This document shows positions 51,583 through 60,814 of a stretch of 64,000 nucleotides of DNA, one piece after another. Source of the stretch: UBA8752 sp965659115. GTDB lineage: Bacteria > Bacteroidota > Bacteroidia > Flavobacteriales_D > Sanyastnellaceae. Below the pieces are notes generated by a model that ran no database searches, was not told where the DNA came from, and worked only from the letters and a program-made list of their open reading frames with translations. Position numbers and translations under genes: made by a program. How positions within the stretch are numbered: the first letter of the stretch is position 1; every line of letters begins with the position of its first letter. The stretch spans positions 1 to 64,000 of the forward strand of contig CBFHUP010000003.1 in assembly GCA_965659115.1 (NCBI GenBank). Direction: 5' to 3'.

Positions 51583-52741
51583 GGTCGGCAGCAATGTGGC
51601 GCAAGCATTCGATGGCGGCATCAATGGTGGCATCTTCTTTGGCGATGCACAGCCGGATCATTGGGCGCGGGGGTGTAAAGAAGGCGTCGAGGGGAATGGT
51701 GGCGAGGCCATGGGTGCGGGTCCAAGTGCGCGCCCATTTGCCGTCATTGTTGGCGATGAGTGCACTGGCGTCGAGCACTTGGAAGAATCCCCCTTCCGCG
51801 GGGGCGAAGCGCCAGGCAGTGTCGCGGATGCCCTGCAGCAATCGGTCGCGTTTGCGGCCGTAAAGGTCTGCAAGCCCGTTGAGGTGGTCTTCGGCTTCGG
51901 CGGTGGGAAGGAACTGTTCGAGTGCTGCCTGCAGTGGCGCGCCTGTCGAGAAGACATCATACTGGTGCACCTTTCGAACTTCGGCCATCAAGGGGGCGGG
52001 CCCTACGGCCCACCCAATCTTCCATCCGGTGATCTGGAGGAGCTTGCCAAAGCTGCCAAATACCAGGCTGCGTGCTGTGAGCGCAGGATGCGCTGCGACA
52101 GAGGTTTCGGGACGTCCGTCGTGCACAATCGGGCCGTATACCTCGTCACTCAACACCAACGTTTCTGTGCCTTCGAGCTGCGCAGCAAGACCGTCCAAGA
52201 ATCCCGGAGGGCAGATGGTGCCCGTAGGGTTGTGGGGCGTGTTGAGGATGACCATCCTGGTCTGGGGACCGCAGGCTTGGCGCAGGGCCTGGAGGTCCCA
52301 CTGTCCTGCCTCGTCGAACAAAGGCACCCCTTTCAATGCTCCACCGGCGAGTTGAACGGCGGGTGCATAAAGGTCATAGGCTGGAGTTTGCACCACCACC
52401 TCTTGGCCGCGGTGCACCAGGGCTTGGATGGCGGCGAAAATCAAAGAGGAGGCACCGGCTCCAATGGTGCATTCGTTGTCCACATCATAAGACGCGCCAT
52501 GGCGTTGGGCATGGTGGTTGCAAATCCATTGGCGCAGGCCAGCGCGCCCCGCCATAGGGGCATATTGGTGTACTCCATCCCTGAGCGCTTGTTCTGCTGC
52601 CGCGACCAAGCCCGGAGGCGGAGGTAAATCTGGAAACCCTTGCGCCAAATTCAAGGCGCCGTGCTCCACGGCCAGTGCCGACATCTCCGTAAAGATGGTG
52701 GTCCCGAGGCCGGGCAGTTTGCTGTCGGCTGTCCCTTGCAA
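51572..52741 (-). CDS. Class I PLP aminotransferase (methionine/glutamine/kynurenine type)
   Basis: A 389-residue fold-type I aminotransferase close to the YbdL / kynurenine aminotransferase group: LAQGFPDLPPPPGL near the start, NTPHNPTGTICP, LVLSDEVYGPIVHD, and the PLP lysine in FGSFGKLLQITGWKIGW. The start is inferred as TTG 52741, 4 bp after the infB stop, since the open frame further upstream lies in infB. Followed by an omega-amidase with an 11-bp overlap. The pair matches the transaminase/omega-amidase route that salvages 2-oxo acids with glutamine as amino donor; activity on kynurenine is possible. Confidence 0.9.
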   Translation of the reverse strand: MQGTADSKLPGLGTTIFTEMSALAVEHGALNLAQGFPDLPPPPGLVAAAEQALRDGVHQYAPMAGRAGLRQWICNHHAQRHGASYDVDNECTIGAGASSLIFAAIQALVHRGQEVVVQTPAYDLYAPAVQLAGGALKGVPLFDEAGQWDLQALRQACGPQTRMVILNTPHNPTGTICPPGFLDGLAAQLEGTETLVLSDEVYGPIVHDGRPETSVAAHPALTARSLVFGSFGKLLQITGWKIGWAVGPAPLMAEVRKVHQYDVFSTGAPLQAALEQFLPTAEAEDHLNGLADLYGRKRDRLLQGIRDTAWRFAPAEGGFFQVLDASALIANNDGKWARTWTRTHGLATIPLDAFFTPPRPMIRLCIAKEDATIDAAIECLRHIAADHAR

Positions 52742-52745
52742 GGGC

Positions 52746-55640
52746 TTAGTCGTCGAGGGTCTGCTTGACTTCGACTTCCTCGTATGCTTCGATGATATCG
52801 CCCACCTTGATGTCATTGAAACGGTCGACGTTCAAACCGCACTCGAGGCCTTTCTTGACTTCTTTGGCGTCGTCTTTGAATCGCTTCAAGGAACCGAGGC
52901 TGCCTGTGTACACCACTACGCCTTCTCGGATCACGCGGATGTTGTGGTTTCTTTGAATGACACCGTCTTGGACGAAGCAACCTGCAATCGTGCCGACTTT
53001 GGAGATCTTGAAGGTTTCGCGGATTTCCGCAGTACCGACAATGCGCTCTTCGATTTTGGCAGAAAGCAAGCCTTCCATCGCCTCCTTCATCTCTTCGATG
53101 GCTTGGTAGATGATGGAGTACAAGCGAATCTGAATGCCTTCCCGTTCGGCAAGCTTTCGGGCGGTGCCACTGGGTCGGACTTGGAAGCCGATGATGATGG
53201 CTTCAGAAGCAGAGGCCAGAAGGACATCGCTTTCTGAAATCTGTCCAACGGCTTTGTGGATGACGTTGACCTGCACTTTTTCTGTGCTTTGCTTGATCAA
53301 TGAATCCGCCAAAGCTTCCGTGGAACCGTCCACGTCGCCTTTGATGATGAGGTTGAGCTCCTTGTATTCGCCCACTGCAATCCGTCGTCCCAATTCTTCG
53401 AGGGTGACTTGCTTTTGCGTCCTGATGCCTTGTTCGCGCTGCAGCTGCTGGCGTTTTTGGGCGATCGTCCGGGCTTCTTTTTCGTTTTCGAAGATGTGGA
53501 ACTCGTCTCCCGCATTGGGGGCACCGTCCAATCCTAGAATGGAAACAGGCATAGAGGGTCCAGCTTCCTTCAGGGCTTCACCGCGCTCATTGGTCATGGC
53601 GCGGACCTTGCCGCTGTATTGACCTGCGAGCATGGGATCGCCGACTTGCAAAGTGCCGGCTGACACGATCAGGTTGGTCACATACCCTCGGCCTTTGTCG
53701 AGGCTGGACTCGATGATGGTGCCGACTGCGCGCTTTTTGGGGTTGGCCTTCAGCTCGAGCAGTTCGGCTTCGAGGGTCACCTTTTCCAGCAATTCTGGGA
53801 TGCCCAATCCGGTTTTCGCAGAAACTTCTTGGCTCTGCGTTTTGCCGCCCCACTCTTCCACTTGGATGCCGAGCTCGGCGAGTTCCGTGCGGATTTTGTC
53901 GGGGTTGGATTCCTCGCGGTCGCACTTGTTGATGGCGATGATGAAAGGAATTTCAGCAGATTGGGCGTGGCTGATGGCCTCCTTGGTTTGCGGCATGACC
54001 GCGTCGTCCGCCGCCACAATGATGATCGCGAGGTCGGTAACCTGGGCACCCCTTGCCCGCATGGCGGTAAAGGCTTCGTGACCGGGAGTATCGATGAAGG
54101 TCATGCGGGCGCCATCTTCGAGCACCACGCTGTACGAACCAATGTGCTGGGTGATGCCGCCGGCCTCACCGTCGATGACGTTGGATTTGCGGATGTAGTC
54201 GAGCAATGAGGTCTTACCGTGGTCGACGTGGCCCATGACTGTGACAATGGGCGGACGTGAAAGGAGGTCCTCCTCGCTGTCTTGTTCGACCTCGATGGCC
54301 TCTTGCACTTCGGCAGACACGAAGTCTACACCGTAGCCGAACTCCTCGGCGATGATGCCGATGGTTTCTTTGTCAAGCCTTTGGTTGATGGACACCATCA
54401 TGCCCAAAGACATGCAGGCGGAGATGATCTCGTTGACCGAGACATCCATCATGGTAGCGAGTTCTGACGCCGTTACAAATTCGGTGAGCTCGAGGGTGTG
54501 CGCCGCCTCCATTTGAGCGAGTTGCTCGCGTTCGGCACGTTCCTGCTTGGCATCCCGTTTTGCACGGCGGGTCTTGGCGCTGGCTTGGGTCTTCTTTCCC
54601 TTGCTCAGACGGGCCAGGGTTTCCTTGATCTCCTTTTGGATGTCCTTTTCGGAGATTTCTTTCTTGGGTGCGCCGGTGACGGTGCGGCCCCGTTTTCCTG
54701 CCTGTTTTCCTGCGGCCTCGACGTCCACCTTGGTGATGCGCTTTCTCTTGCGCTTCTCGCCAGCTGTGGTGGGCTTTTTCTCGACGGGCAGTTTGATTTT
54801 TCCGACGACGGTGGGTCCGGTGAGCTTCTCTGCTTTGGCGCGCATCACTTCCACTTCCGGCTTTTTGGGAGCATCGGTGGGTGGTGCAGTGGATGTAGCG
54901 GGAGCCGGCGCAGCAGGTGCCTTTGCGGCGGGAGTCGGCGCAGTTTTTGCGGCGGGGGCAGCAGTCGCTGCTGGAGTGGCTTTTTGTCCGGCCGGCTTTT
55001 TGCCCTTTTTCTTAGGGTTGACGGCATCCAAGTCCACTTTTCCGACAATCTTGACGGGAGAAGGGACACTGGGTTTGGCCTCTGGTTCGGGCTTTTCGGG
55101 AGCAGGATCGGCTTCAGTTGGGGCTTCTTCAGCTTTGGGCTGTTCAGCCGCTGGCGCCTCTTCTTTGGGCGCCTCTGGTGCTGCTGGTGCTTCTTCCGGA
55201 ACTTCTTCTGACGCTGTTTCCGCAGGCGCTTCTGCCACGGGAGCGGCTTCTACAGGAGCCTCGGGTTCAGGCGCAACTGCAGGCTCTTCAGCCGGAGCAG
55301 GCGCTGCCGCTTCAGGCGTTGGTTCTGGTTCTGCGGCGGGCGCAGGTGCGGGGGCTTCTGCAGGTGCAGCAGCCTCGGCTTCTGCCTTACGCTTCGAGTC
55401 CACTGCCAGAGCCTCCATCTCCAGCAAGGTTTTCGATTTCTGCTTGGACTTCTCCTTGGCCGCTTTTTCGTCGGCGAAGTTGGAACGCACCAAGGCGTAT
55501 TGTTCCGGCTCCAACTTGGTGTTGGGCTTGCGTTCGACTTCGATTCCTTGGGAGGATAGGAATTCGACGATCGAGTCGACACCGAGGTTGAACTCTCGGG
55601 CGACTTTACTGAGGCGTACCGGTTTGGAAACTTCTGACAT
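52746..55640 (-). CDS. infB: Translation initiation factor IF-2
   Basis: A 964-residue GTPase that places initiator tRNA on the ribosome. The N-terminal IF2_N-like helix bundle (VARLSK-type region, residues 1-60) is followed by a long Ala/Pro/Glu- then Lys-rich low-complexity stretch (about residues 60-370). The G domain is at about residues 460-630: GHVDHGKTSLLDYI, DTPGHEAF, NKCD. Domains II-IV follow to the C-terminus. The extended linker explains the large size. It is third in rimP-nusA-infB; 58 bp separate it from nusA and 4 bp from the aminotransferase start. Confidence 0.97.
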   Translation of the reverse strand: MSEVSKPVRLSKVAREFNLGVDSIVEFLSSQGIEVERKPNTKLEPEQYALVRSNFADEKAAKEKSKQKSKTLLEMEALAVDSKRKAEAEAAAPAEAPAPAPAAEPEPTPEAAAPAPAEEPAVAPEPEAPVEAAPVAEAPAETASEEVPEEAPAAPEAPKEEAPAAEQPKAEEAPTEADPAPEKPEPEAKPSVPSPVKIVGKVDLDAVNPKKKGKKPAGQKATPAATAAPAAKTAPTPAAKAPAAPAPATSTAPPTDAPKKPEVEVMRAKAEKLTGPTVVGKIKLPVEKKPTTAGEKRKRKRITKVDVEAAGKQAGKRGRTVTGAPKKEISEKDIQKEIKETLARLSKGKKTQASAKTRRAKRDAKQERAEREQLAQMEAAHTLELTEFVTASELATMMDVSVNEIISACMSLGMMVSINQRLDKETIGIIAEEFGYGVDFVSAEVQEAIEVEQDSEEDLLSRPPIVTVMGHVDHGKTSLLDYIRKSNVIDGEAGGITQHIGSYSVVLEDGARMTFIDTPGHEAFTAMRARGAQVTDLAIIIVAADDAVMPQTKEAISHAQSAEIPFIIAINKCDREESNPDKIRTELAELGIQVEEWGGKTQSQEVSAKTGLGIPELLEKVTLEAELLELKANPKKRAVGTIIESSLDKGRGYVTNLIVSAGTLQVGDPMLAGQYSGKVRAMTNERGEALKEAGPSMPVSILGLDGAPNAGDEFHIFENEKEARTIAQKRQQLQREQGIRTQKQVTLEELGRRIAVGEYKELNLIIKGDVDGSTEALADSLIKQSTEKVQVNVIHKAVGQISESDVLLASASEAIIIGFQVRPSGTARKLAEREGIQIRLYSIIYQAIEEMKEAMEGLLSAKIEERIVGTAEIRETFKISKVGTIAGCFVQDGVIQRNHNIRVIREGVVVYTGSLGSLKRFKDDAKEVKKGLECGLNVDRFNDIKVGDIIEAYEEVEVKQTLDD

Positions 55641-55698
55641 GTGCGGCTTTCCGGGGACTATCGTTGACGTGAGGTGGGCGGGTTCTGGATGGAACCGA

Positions 55699-56931
55699 TC
55701 AGGTATCGAATTCTGATTTGAGGACCTTCATGACCTCTTCGACGGTCTCCAACTCAAGGTCTGTTCGATTGGCCAGGTCCTCCACGGTGAGGTTGAGAAC
55801 GCTGCGCGCAGTGTCACATCCGATTTTTTCGAGTTCCTCGATGATCCAGGCATCGATTTCGTCCTTGAACTCCTTGAGTTCGACATCGTCGATTTCCGTT
55901 TCGCCTTCGCGGTAAACGTCGATTTCATAACCGGTCAAGCGACCGGCCAATTTGATGTTGTGTCCACCTTTACCGATGGCCAGAGATACCTGGTCGGGTT
56001 GGAGGTAAACCTCTGCCCGTTCACCTTTGATGGTGATCGAAGAAATCTTGGCGGGACTGAGGGCACGTGCGATCAAGAGTTGGTCGTTGGCCGTGTAGTT
56101 GATGACGTCGATGTTCTCGTTCTTCAACTCGCGGACAATGCCATGGATCCTGGATCCTTTCATGCCAACACAAGCGCCGACTGGATCCACGCGGTCGTCG
56201 TAGGATTCCACAGCCACCTTGGCACGGTCGCCTGGGGCGCGCACCACTTTCTTGATGGTGATGAGTCCGTCGTAGATCTCGGGAACCTCTTGTTCGAAGA
56301 GGCGTGAGAGAAACTCTGGTGCCGTTCTGGAAAGGATGATCCGGGGGTTGTTGTTCCGAATGTCGACTTCTGCTACAACAGCGCGAACGGCGTCTCCTTT
56401 GCGGAAGAAATCCCCGGGGATTTGCTGGTCGCGCGGCATGATGAGTTCGTTGTCATCGTCGTCGACGAGCAAGATTTCACGCTTCCAAATTTGGTAGACC
56501 TCTGCAGAAATGATTTCGCCAACGCGGTCCTTGTATTTGCGGTAGAGCGCGTCCTTTTCCAGCTCCATGATCTTGCCCGCTAGGTTCTGGCGCATCGAGA
56601 GCACGTTTCGGCGGCCAAAGTCCACGAGCTTGATTTCCTCAGAAACTTCCTCACCCACCTCAAAATCGTCTTCGATTTTCAGAGCGTCAGCAAGCCCGAT
56701 TTCAGCAACGGGATCTTCGACCTCACCGTCTTCGACGATTTCGCGGTTGTGCCAAATTTCGAGGTCACCCTTTTCGGGGTTAATGATGATGTCAAAGTTG
56801 TCATCTGCCCCGTACTTCTTGATGATCATATTCCGGAACACTTCCTCGAGAATACCCATCATGGTCTCGCGGTCGATGTTCTTCAACTCCTTGAACTCCC
56901 TGAAGGAGTCGACTAGGTTCACCGTATCCAT
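55699..56931 (-). CDS. nusA: Transcription elongation/termination factor NusA
   Basis: A 410-residue NusA: N-terminal polymerase-binding domain (DSFREFKELKNIDRET...), S1 domain (about residues 135-205), and KH1/KH2 domains (DPVGACVGMKGSRI and LAIGKGGHNIKLAGRLTGYEIDV). The short C-terminal helical part lacks the long acidic repeats of E. coli. It overlaps rimP by one base (TAATG), so it is translationally coupled. It may act on the hairpin in its own operon leader, as inference. Confidence 0.97.
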   Translation of the reverse strand: MDTVNLVDSFREFKELKNIDRETMMGILEEVFRNMIIKKYGADDNFDIIINPEKGDLEIWHNREIVEDGEVEDPVAEIGLADALKIEDDFEVGEEVSEEIKLVDFGRRNVLSMRQNLAGKIMELEKDALYRKYKDRVGEIISAEVYQIWKREILLVDDDDNELIMPRDQQIPGDFFRKGDAVRAVVAEVDIRNNNPRIILSRTAPEFLSRLFEQEVPEIYDGLITIKKVVRAPGDRAKVAVESYDDRVDPVGACVGMKGSRIHGIVRELKNENIDVINYTANDQLLIARALSPAKISSITIKGERAEVYLQPDQVSLAIGKGGHNIKLAGRLTGYEIDVYREGETEIDDVELKEFKDEIDAWIIEELEKIGCDTARSVLNLTVEDLANRTDLELETVEEVMKVLKSEFDT

Positions 56932-57401
56932 TATTGCTTGAATGAGATCTTGACTTTCGTTGTGGCGATGGCGTCCCAGCCCAGCTCATGCCGGTCTGTG
57001 ACCCATTCCTTGGCCTTGCGGCCTTCTATTCTTCTTTTTTCTGTGTGCTCCACCACAATCCCGTCGTCCGAAATTGAGGTGAGCGTGCCTTCAATCTTAT
57101 GTCCGTCGTGCTGTTGAACAGCGACTTCACGGCCCACATTCTTTTCATATTGTGGCCGAATCTTCAACGGTTGGTCGAGCCCTGGCGTAGACACCTGCAG
57201 CGAAAAATCGTACAGGTCCCGGTCGAGCTCATCTTCGATCATCCTCGAAATGGCCACACAACGCGAGATGGGCATGCCTTCCGGAGCGTCCACCAAAACG
57301 CGGATGTCAGCACCTTCTGAGACGTGGACGTCCACGAGAAAGCCGCCTTCTGTTGCGAGATGGCTTTCAACCCATTGGCGGATATCCTGAGCGTTGATCA
57401 T
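56931..57401 (-). CDS. rimP: Ribosome maturation factor RimP
   Basis: A 156-residue factor for 30S assembly. The GADIRVLVDAPEGMPISRCVAISR region, then the YDFSLQVSTPGLDQPLK motif, are typical, with a C-terminal Sm-like domain from about residue 85. It is first in the conserved rimP-nusA-infB order. The leader of about 75-80 nt holds a strong hairpin (57432-57454) and starts near a -7-like element at 57482-57489. Confidence 0.95.
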   Translation of the reverse strand: MINAQDIRQWVESHLATEGGFLVDVHVSEGADIRVLVDAPEGMPISRCVAISRMIEDELDRDLYDFSLQVSTPGLDQPLKIRPQYEKNVGREVAVQQHDGHKIEGTLTSISDDGIVVEHTEKRRIEGRKAKEWVTDRHELGWDAIATTKVKISFKQ

Positions 57402-57431
57402 GTGGTTTTAATCGCAATTTTGGGGAAGAAG

Positions 57432-57454
57432 AAGGGGGGCTTTCGGCCCCCCTT
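57432..57454 (-). promoter_or_regulatory. GC-rich leader hairpin upstream of rimP-nusA-infB (possible attenuator)
   Basis: On the minus strand AAGGGGGGC-CGAAA-GCCCCCCTT forms a 9-bp stem with a 5-nt loop, followed by the pyrimidine-rich TCTTCTTCCCC. It lies between the proposed promoter and the rimP start, not at a gene end. The tail is not a pure U-run, so termination would be weak; attenuation or a stabilising 5' structure are both possible. Confidence 0.6.
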
Positions 57455-57481
57455 TCCTATCATTTCCCATCGTTGACAGTG

Positions 57482-57489
57482 CGAAAGTA
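57482..57489 (-). promoter_or_regulatory. Candidate -7 promoter element of rimP-nusA-infB
   Basis: Minus-strand TACTTTCG matches TAnnTTYG. The leader to rimP would be about 75-80 nt. No -33 element at the usual spacing. Confidence 0.45.
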
Positions 57490-57546
57490 GGCAAAATCCT
57501 TGTGATGCCCGCAGTGGGCAAGGCTTGTTGGTCACATCTTTGCTTC

Positions 57547-58311
57547 ATGTCGCATGTTCTTCGAATGATCGCAGAAGGGGAGCACCAGCAGCAGGACTTC
57601 AAAACGCGCATTGACGACAGCCGCAAAATCGCGCGGACGTTGGTGGCTTTTGCCAATGCCGATGGTGGCCGTCTGTTGATCGGTGTGAAAGACAATGGAA
57701 TGGTCAGTGGTGTGCGTGTGGATGAGGAATTGCACATGGTAGAAGCGGCCGCGGAGATGTATTGTCGTCCTGCAGTGGCATTTCAATCTCAAGTGTGGAA
57801 GGCGGACATTAGAAGCGTGGTCGAAGTGGTGGTTGAACCATCGCGTCAGCGGCCGCACCGGTGTGAAGTGGAAGAGGGCCGTTGGGCCGCATTCCTCAGG
57901 TTGGAGGACGAGAACATTCAAGTCAACGCTGTGCTGGCCCGCTGTTGGGACCACCGGTTTCGCGCTGACCGCCCTGCCTTTGAGTACGACAAGAACGTCG
58001 GAAAGCTTTTCAAGTCGTGGCGCAATGGCAAGCTGTTGGGTTTTCGACAGGTGTCGCGTACGGTGCGCAAACCCGCTGGTGCGGTTGAGGATTTGCTCGC
58101 CCTTTTGGTCGGATGGGGTATTGTTGAAATGGTACTCGGCGATCGGAATTTTATGTACGGTTTGGCCGACGAAGAGGCGCTCGCCAATTTGGAAACGCGC
58201 GGTCCAGCTTTGTTTGACCTCTCGGTATTGCCTCCTTCGCCCAAGGTGCGGAGATTGCGGCCCCGTGGGTTGCGTCCAGTAGATGCCCGCACAATGCCAC
58301 CTGATTCCTGA
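57547..58311 (+). CDS. AlbA_2 (Schlafen-like) domain protein
   Basis: A 254-residue protein with an AlbA_2-type domain in its first half: EHQQQDFKTRIDDSRKIART, then LVAFANADGGRLLIGVKDNG, the pattern of putative DNA/nucleotide-binding Schlafen AlbA_2 domains. The C-terminal half (about residues 130-254) is basic with a winged-helix-like feel and is not recognised. Start 57547 (MSHVLRMIAEGE) is chosen over 57502. A CATCTTTG, one mismatch to the -7 consensus, ends 4 nt before it. Divergent from rimP. Role unknown. Confidence 0.75.
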   Translation: MSHVLRMIAEGEHQQQDFKTRIDDSRKIARTLVAFANADGGRLLIGVKDNGMVSGVRVDEELHMVEAAAEMYCRPAVAFQSQVWKADIRSVVEVVVEPSRQRPHRCEVEEGRWAAFLRLEDENIQVNAVLARCWDHRFRADRPAFEYDKNVGKLFKSWRNGKLLGFRQVSRTVRKPAGAVEDLLALLVGWGIVEMVLGDRNFMYGLADEEALANLETRGPALFDLSVLPPSPKVRRLRPRGLRPVDARTMPPDS

Positions 58312-58357
58312 CCTTCGCGGCGTGCTGCAACACAATAATTTCTACCTGAGCGGCGTC

Positions 58358-60814
58358 ATGATGGCCGCAGACCCTATGGACAACTATCGATACCGCTTCT
58401 GCAATTGGGGCCTTCGGGCCGGGGCTTTGGACCGCGTTTGGGCCATGGGTGCCTTGGTTGTTTCCATGCTCTGGTGCACCGTGGGATTGGCACAAATTGA
58501 GACCGGTTCTTGGCAAGATCAGCCCAACTTCAGTAAGGCCCAGGCGGTGGCAGCAGCCCAGGGCTCACCTGTGGTTTTAGTGGGTGGCGAAACCGCGGTT
58601 TTCGCTCTGGGTTTGGATGCCGATGGCCGGCCCAATGGAGAGGTGCAGAAGTTCGGAAAAGCCGATGGGCTGAGTCGGGCTGAAATCGCAGCTGTGGCCC
58701 TGGCTCCGGAATGGGGCAAGGCCATTGTCGGCTACGACGAGGGTACATTTGATTTGGTCGATGTGGATGTGGATGGGACCCTCGGAGGGGTGCTGTCTGT
58801 CCGAGATTTGGCCGAGGCTGACCTGCCGGGCAACAAACGGCCCAATCAATTGGCTGTTTCCGGCAAGTCGCTGCTGGTCTGCACGGACATTGGTGTGGTG
58901 GAGTACGACCTTGAAGCATTGGAGGTCAGAGACACTTGGAAATTGGAGCAGAACGGCGAAGCATTGGCCGTGCGCTCTGCCGCATTGAGCGCTGGTCGGT
59001 GGTGGCTGGCCACATCTGATGGACTGTGGTCGGCTCCAGAAAACGCCGCCTTTCCTGGTGACCCAGCTTCATGGGAGCAGGAAGAGGCTTTGACCGCACT
59101 TGGCGTGCAAGACTTGAGGAGCATTGTGGTGGGCACCGATGGTCGAATGGCGGTGTTGCATCATCGCGAAGGACCCGATGCCATTTGGGTGGGTCTTCCT
59201 GGCGCTACACCATGGACAGACGTGGCTTCGGGGTTGTCCGAGAACTGGACCGGTTTGACGTCCGATGGTGAGCACCTGTGGGTGACCACTCCATTTGGGG
59301 TTTTGGAAACCAGTGATGAATGGCTGCCAGAGGCATTGCGGTCCAATGTGGGCAATGTGTTTTTGCAGCCCAACGGGGCAGCGGCAGTGGCCGGCGGTTG
59401 TTGGATCGCCAATGCACACTCGGGCTCCATTTGGCTGGAGCGGGGAGGTCAAGAAGCATCTTTTGACGGTCCCTATGCACCCAACGGTCCCCGTTCCAAT
59501 TCGACATGGAGATTGGACGCTTGGAATGACCGTTTGTGGGTGGCCACAGGAGGCACAGAATCCAGTGGTGTTCCCCTTTACAGAAGGGAAGGTTTCAGCG
59601 GCCGAAAGGGCAACTTTTGGTGGACGGTTCCACCGCCCGAGGGCGAGGCTGGAGGCGATGGAGTCCAAGATCCTATGGATGTGAGCATTGACCCCACCCG
59701 ACCGGAAAATGCAGTCTTTGGGAGTTTGGAAGAGGGCCTGATCCAATTGGAGAGATTTCAGATCGTGCAGTATTGGAACCCCTCAAATTCGCCGTTGGAA
59801 TGGAATGCCAATTGGGAAAGTCCGCGGTGTTCGGCGCCCGCCTTGGATTTTGACCGTCAAGGGAATTTGTGGGTGTTGAACGAGGGCACGGAAAACCCAC
59901 TCAAACTGCTCGATGCCGAAGGAGCTTGGCATGTGTTCGAAGTGGAGGGGTTGAATGTCTCCACCCGTTTCATCAGGGTCCTGGCGACTCAAAACGACCA
60001 GGTTTGGATTTTGCTTGGAGACGGTGAAGGCGTGGCGGTCATTTCTACAGCAGGTACGCCGTCGGACCCCACGGACGACGACGTGCGTTTCTTGACCCAA
60101 CAAGAAGGAGAAGGGGGGTTGCCCAGCTCATCGGTGTATTCGGTGGAGGAAGATCTGGATGGAGAGATTTGGATCGGGACATTGCAGGGTCCTGCAGTTT
60201 TTTACCAGCCCCAAGCCTTGTTTACGGCCGAAGGTTTTGATGCACAGCAGATTCTCATTGAGCAGGACGGGAATTTTCAGTTTTTGTTGGAGACAGAGAC
60301 GGTCTGGGACATAGCGCTGGATGGTGGCAACCGCAAGTGGCTGGCCACAGTAAACAACGGCGCTTTTCTGCTGAGTCCAGATGGCCGCTCACAAGTGGCC
60401 CATTTCACGGTGGACAACAGTCCGCTCCTGTCCAATGAGGTCTATGACATTGCCATTGACCAAGAAAGTGGCCTTGTCTATTTCGCAACTCCACAAGGGT
60501 TGACCTCACACCGCGGCGAAGCCACCAACTTCAATTTGGAACTTGAAAGTAAAGGGTTGCGCATTTTCCCGAACCCATGGCGTCCCGAATATGAGCCTGT
60601 GGTGACCATTGATGGCCTGGCCTTTGACTCAGAGGTGCACATTTTGAATGCTGGTGGAGAGCGCGTAAAAAAGGTCGAAAGCGCCGGAGGACGCGCGGTT
60701 TGGGACACCATGGATGACCTCGGGCAGCCGGTTCCGGAAGGCGTGTATTTCATGTTGGTCGGTGAAGCTTCTGGAAAGACCGGAGCTTCGGGCAAAATGG
60801 TCATCTTGCGCTGA
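58358..60814 (+). CDS. porZ: PorZ-like T9SS beta-propeller protein
   Basis: An 818-residue secreted protein. A signal peptide (about residues 15-40, ending CTVGLAQ) is followed by many propeller blades with repeats such as WLATSDGLWSAP, LWVTTPFGVLET, IWIGTLQGPAVF and KWLATVNNGAFL. The C-terminus is an Ig-like domain (IFPNPWRPEYEPVVTIDGLAFDSEV... GVYFMLVG... GKMVILR). This plan fits PorZ, a surface component that works with the T9SS sortase PorU. The assignment is by architecture only; other propeller T9SS proteins are possible. ATG 58358 or 58376 may be the start. It overlaps the SPOR gene by 1 bp. Confidence 0.78.
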   Translation: MMAADPMDNYRYRFCNWGLRAGALDRVWAMGALVVSMLWCTVGLAQIETGSWQDQPNFSKAQAVAAAQGSPVVLVGGETAVFALGLDADGRPNGEVQKFGKADGLSRAEIAAVALAPEWGKAIVGYDEGTFDLVDVDVDGTLGGVLSVRDLAEADLPGNKRPNQLAVSGKSLLVCTDIGVVEYDLEALEVRDTWKLEQNGEALAVRSAALSAGRWWLATSDGLWSAPENAAFPGDPASWEQEEALTALGVQDLRSIVVGTDGRMAVLHHREGPDAIWVGLPGATPWTDVASGLSENWTGLTSDGEHLWVTTPFGVLETSDEWLPEALRSNVGNVFLQPNGAAAVAGGCWIANAHSGSIWLERGGQEASFDGPYAPNGPRSNSTWRLDAWNDRLWVATGGTESSGVPLYRREGFSGRKGNFWWTVPPPEGEAGGDGVQDPMDVSIDPTRPENAVFGSLEEGLIQLERFQIVQYWNPSNSPLEWNANWESPRCSAPALDFDRQGNLWVLNEGTENPLKLLDAEGAWHVFEVEGLNVSTRFIRVLATQNDQVWILLGDGEGVAVISTAGTPSDPTDDDVRFLTQQEGEGGLPSSSVYSVEEDLDGEIWIGTLQGPAVFYQPQALFTAEGFDAQQILIEQDGNFQFLLETETVWDIALDGGNRKWLATVNNGAFLLSPDGRSQVAHFTVDNSPLLSNEVYDIAIDQESGLVYFATPQGLTSHRGEATNFNLELESKGLRIFPNPWRPEYEPVVTIDGLAFDSEVHILNAGGERVKKVESAGGRAVWDTMDDLGQPVPEGVYFMLVGEASGKTGASGKMVILR

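Noticed and set aside
54498..55716. Long plus-strand frames (237 and 389 codons) opposite infB, rich in Ala/Gly/Ser
   Set aside because: They mirror the Ala/Pro/Glu low-complexity linker of IF-2; the repetitive composition is a by-product of the sense strand.
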